DNA of 15,290 bases from FEN-1297 sp046706945 (GTDB lineage: Bacteria > Bacteroidota > Ignavibacteria > Ignavibacteriales > Ignavibacteriaceae). Positions within the stretch are counted from its first letter, which is position 1. Every line of letters begins with the position of its first letter. Position numbers and translations under genes: made by a program. Where the stretch lies: the NCBI GenBank assembly GCA_046706945.1, contig JBJKOY010000298.1:1-15290 (forward strand), given 5' to 3'. Of this stretch, positions 14,834 to 15,290 are shown in pieces. The notes beneath the pieces are model-generated. The model had not been told where the DNA came from. It saw nothing but the letters and a program-made list of their open reading frames with translations, and searched no databases.

Positions 14834-15290
14834 TTGAAGTACGGATATTCTGTTAAAATTACTGTAATTCTTCTATTTGTGCTTTTAAGCGGCTGCGGGA
14901 AAAATAATAACACAAGATGGATCGCAACGGCACCGGCCGGTTCGCTTTTCGAAAAAATAAATTACTCGGGTAGAACTGTCCTTCCGAACGGTAGATTTTT
15001 AACTCCCGCGGGAAATCAAATTATTGTTGCTCCCCATCCGTTCGGACTGGCGTTATCCCCCGACGGTGAAACCGCAGTAACTTCCAATTCCGGGGTACGC
15101 CCCTTTTCAATTACAATTATCAGGAATATAGAAAGCAGAGATCCGGAAGTGCAGCAGATCCCCCCCGGCGCTAAAAATAACAAGAAGATCCTGGACGATG
15201 TTTTTATGGGACTGGCAATATCTCCGGATAATAAAACTTTGTACGTTGCCGGAGGCGAGGATAATAAAATTTATATTTTCGATCTTTCGA
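14834..15290 (+). CDS. Lipoprotein with YncE-like beta-propeller, 3' partial
   Basis: The open frame runs off the window end after 152 codons. It starts at TTG 14834, supported by GGAG at 14824-14827 (6 nt gap). A lipoprotein signal follows directly: positively charged start, hydrophobic ITVILLFVLL, then lipobox LSGC with lipidated C21. The next part has TVLPNGRFLTPAGNQ (about residues 52-66) and two propeller-like blades, HPFGLALSPDGETAVTSNSG and MGLAISPDNKTLYVAGG. This resembles the N-terminus of proteins annotated as YncE family, often fused to a C-terminal alkaline phosphatase-like domain; that second domain would be off-window. Ligand or substrate is unknown. It lies 210 nt after the GH92 gene and shares its strand. 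Confidence 0.75.
   Translation, partial: MKYGYSVKITVILLFVLLSGCGKNNNTRWIATAPAGSLFEKINYSGRTVLPNGRFLTPAGNQIIVAPHPFGLALSPDGETAVTSNSGVRPFSITIIRNIESRDPEVQQIPPGAKNNKKILDDVFMGLAISPDNKTLYVAGGEDNKIYIFDLS

Noticed and set aside
1..15290. CRISPR arrays, tRNA or rRNA genes, insertion sequences, attachment sites
   Set aside because: No short regularly spaced DNA repeats, no cloverleaf-like sequences, no transposase or integrase reading frames, and no terminal inverted repeats were seen. The repeats present are protein-level haem modules.

Overview
This window is dominated by a dense array of inner-membrane electron-transport genes, all on the + strand, followed by a membrane protein, a small cysteine-rich protein, a mannosidase-type glycoside hydrolase and the start of a lipoprotein. 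The DNA is moderately AT-rich, with very AT-rich spacers and weak or absent Shine-Dalgarno sequences before some genes. Abundant multihaem cytochromes beside a GH92 glycosidase and a DUF2339 membrane protein suggest a member of the Bacteroidota/Chlorobi/Ignavibacteria group, most like an Ignavibacteriales (Melioribacter-type) anaerobe. That placement is an inference; the window contains no rRNA or other phylogenetic marker.

Region 1 (1-5146) holds two related cytochrome b/c modules. The first gene is a fusion of 13 c-type haem motifs, a membrane helix and a b561-like cytochrome b domain; its true start lies outside the window. The next two genes are the same architecture in split form: a 19-haem cytochrome with a C-terminal anchor, then a separate cytochrome b that overlaps it by 8 nt. 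The 19-haem protein has an 8+8+3 internal duplication.

Region 2 (5202-6695) is a heptahaem NapC/NirT-type cytochrome with three N-terminal membrane helices and a CX3CH first site, resembling ImcH of Geobacter.

Region 3 (6807-9815) is a compact Rieske / cytochrome b / 11-haem cytochrome c operon. It reads as a bc-type quinol oxidase in which a membrane-anchored multihaem cytochrome takes the place of cytochrome c1. Altogether 50 c-type haem motifs, two b561-type domains, one cytochrome b and one [2Fe-2S] protein lie in about 9.8 kb. Every module looks quinone-facing, and no terminal reductase, outer-membrane conduit or oxidase is present. The likely job is to pass electrons from (mena)quinol to periplasmic multihaem carriers by several parallel routes.

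Region 4 (9816-12358) contains a DUF2339-type polytopic membrane protein, a 70-residue cysteine-rich protein of unknown function, and AT-rich spacers with perfect palindromes that may be operators.

Region 5 (12359-15290) contains a secreted GH92 alpha-mannosidase-like enzyme, a spacer with a compound hairpin, and the 5' end of a TTG-started lipoprotein with a YncE-like beta-propeller. This looks like a switch from respiration to glycan use or accessory functions. I saw no RNA genes, mobile elements or CRISPR arrays.
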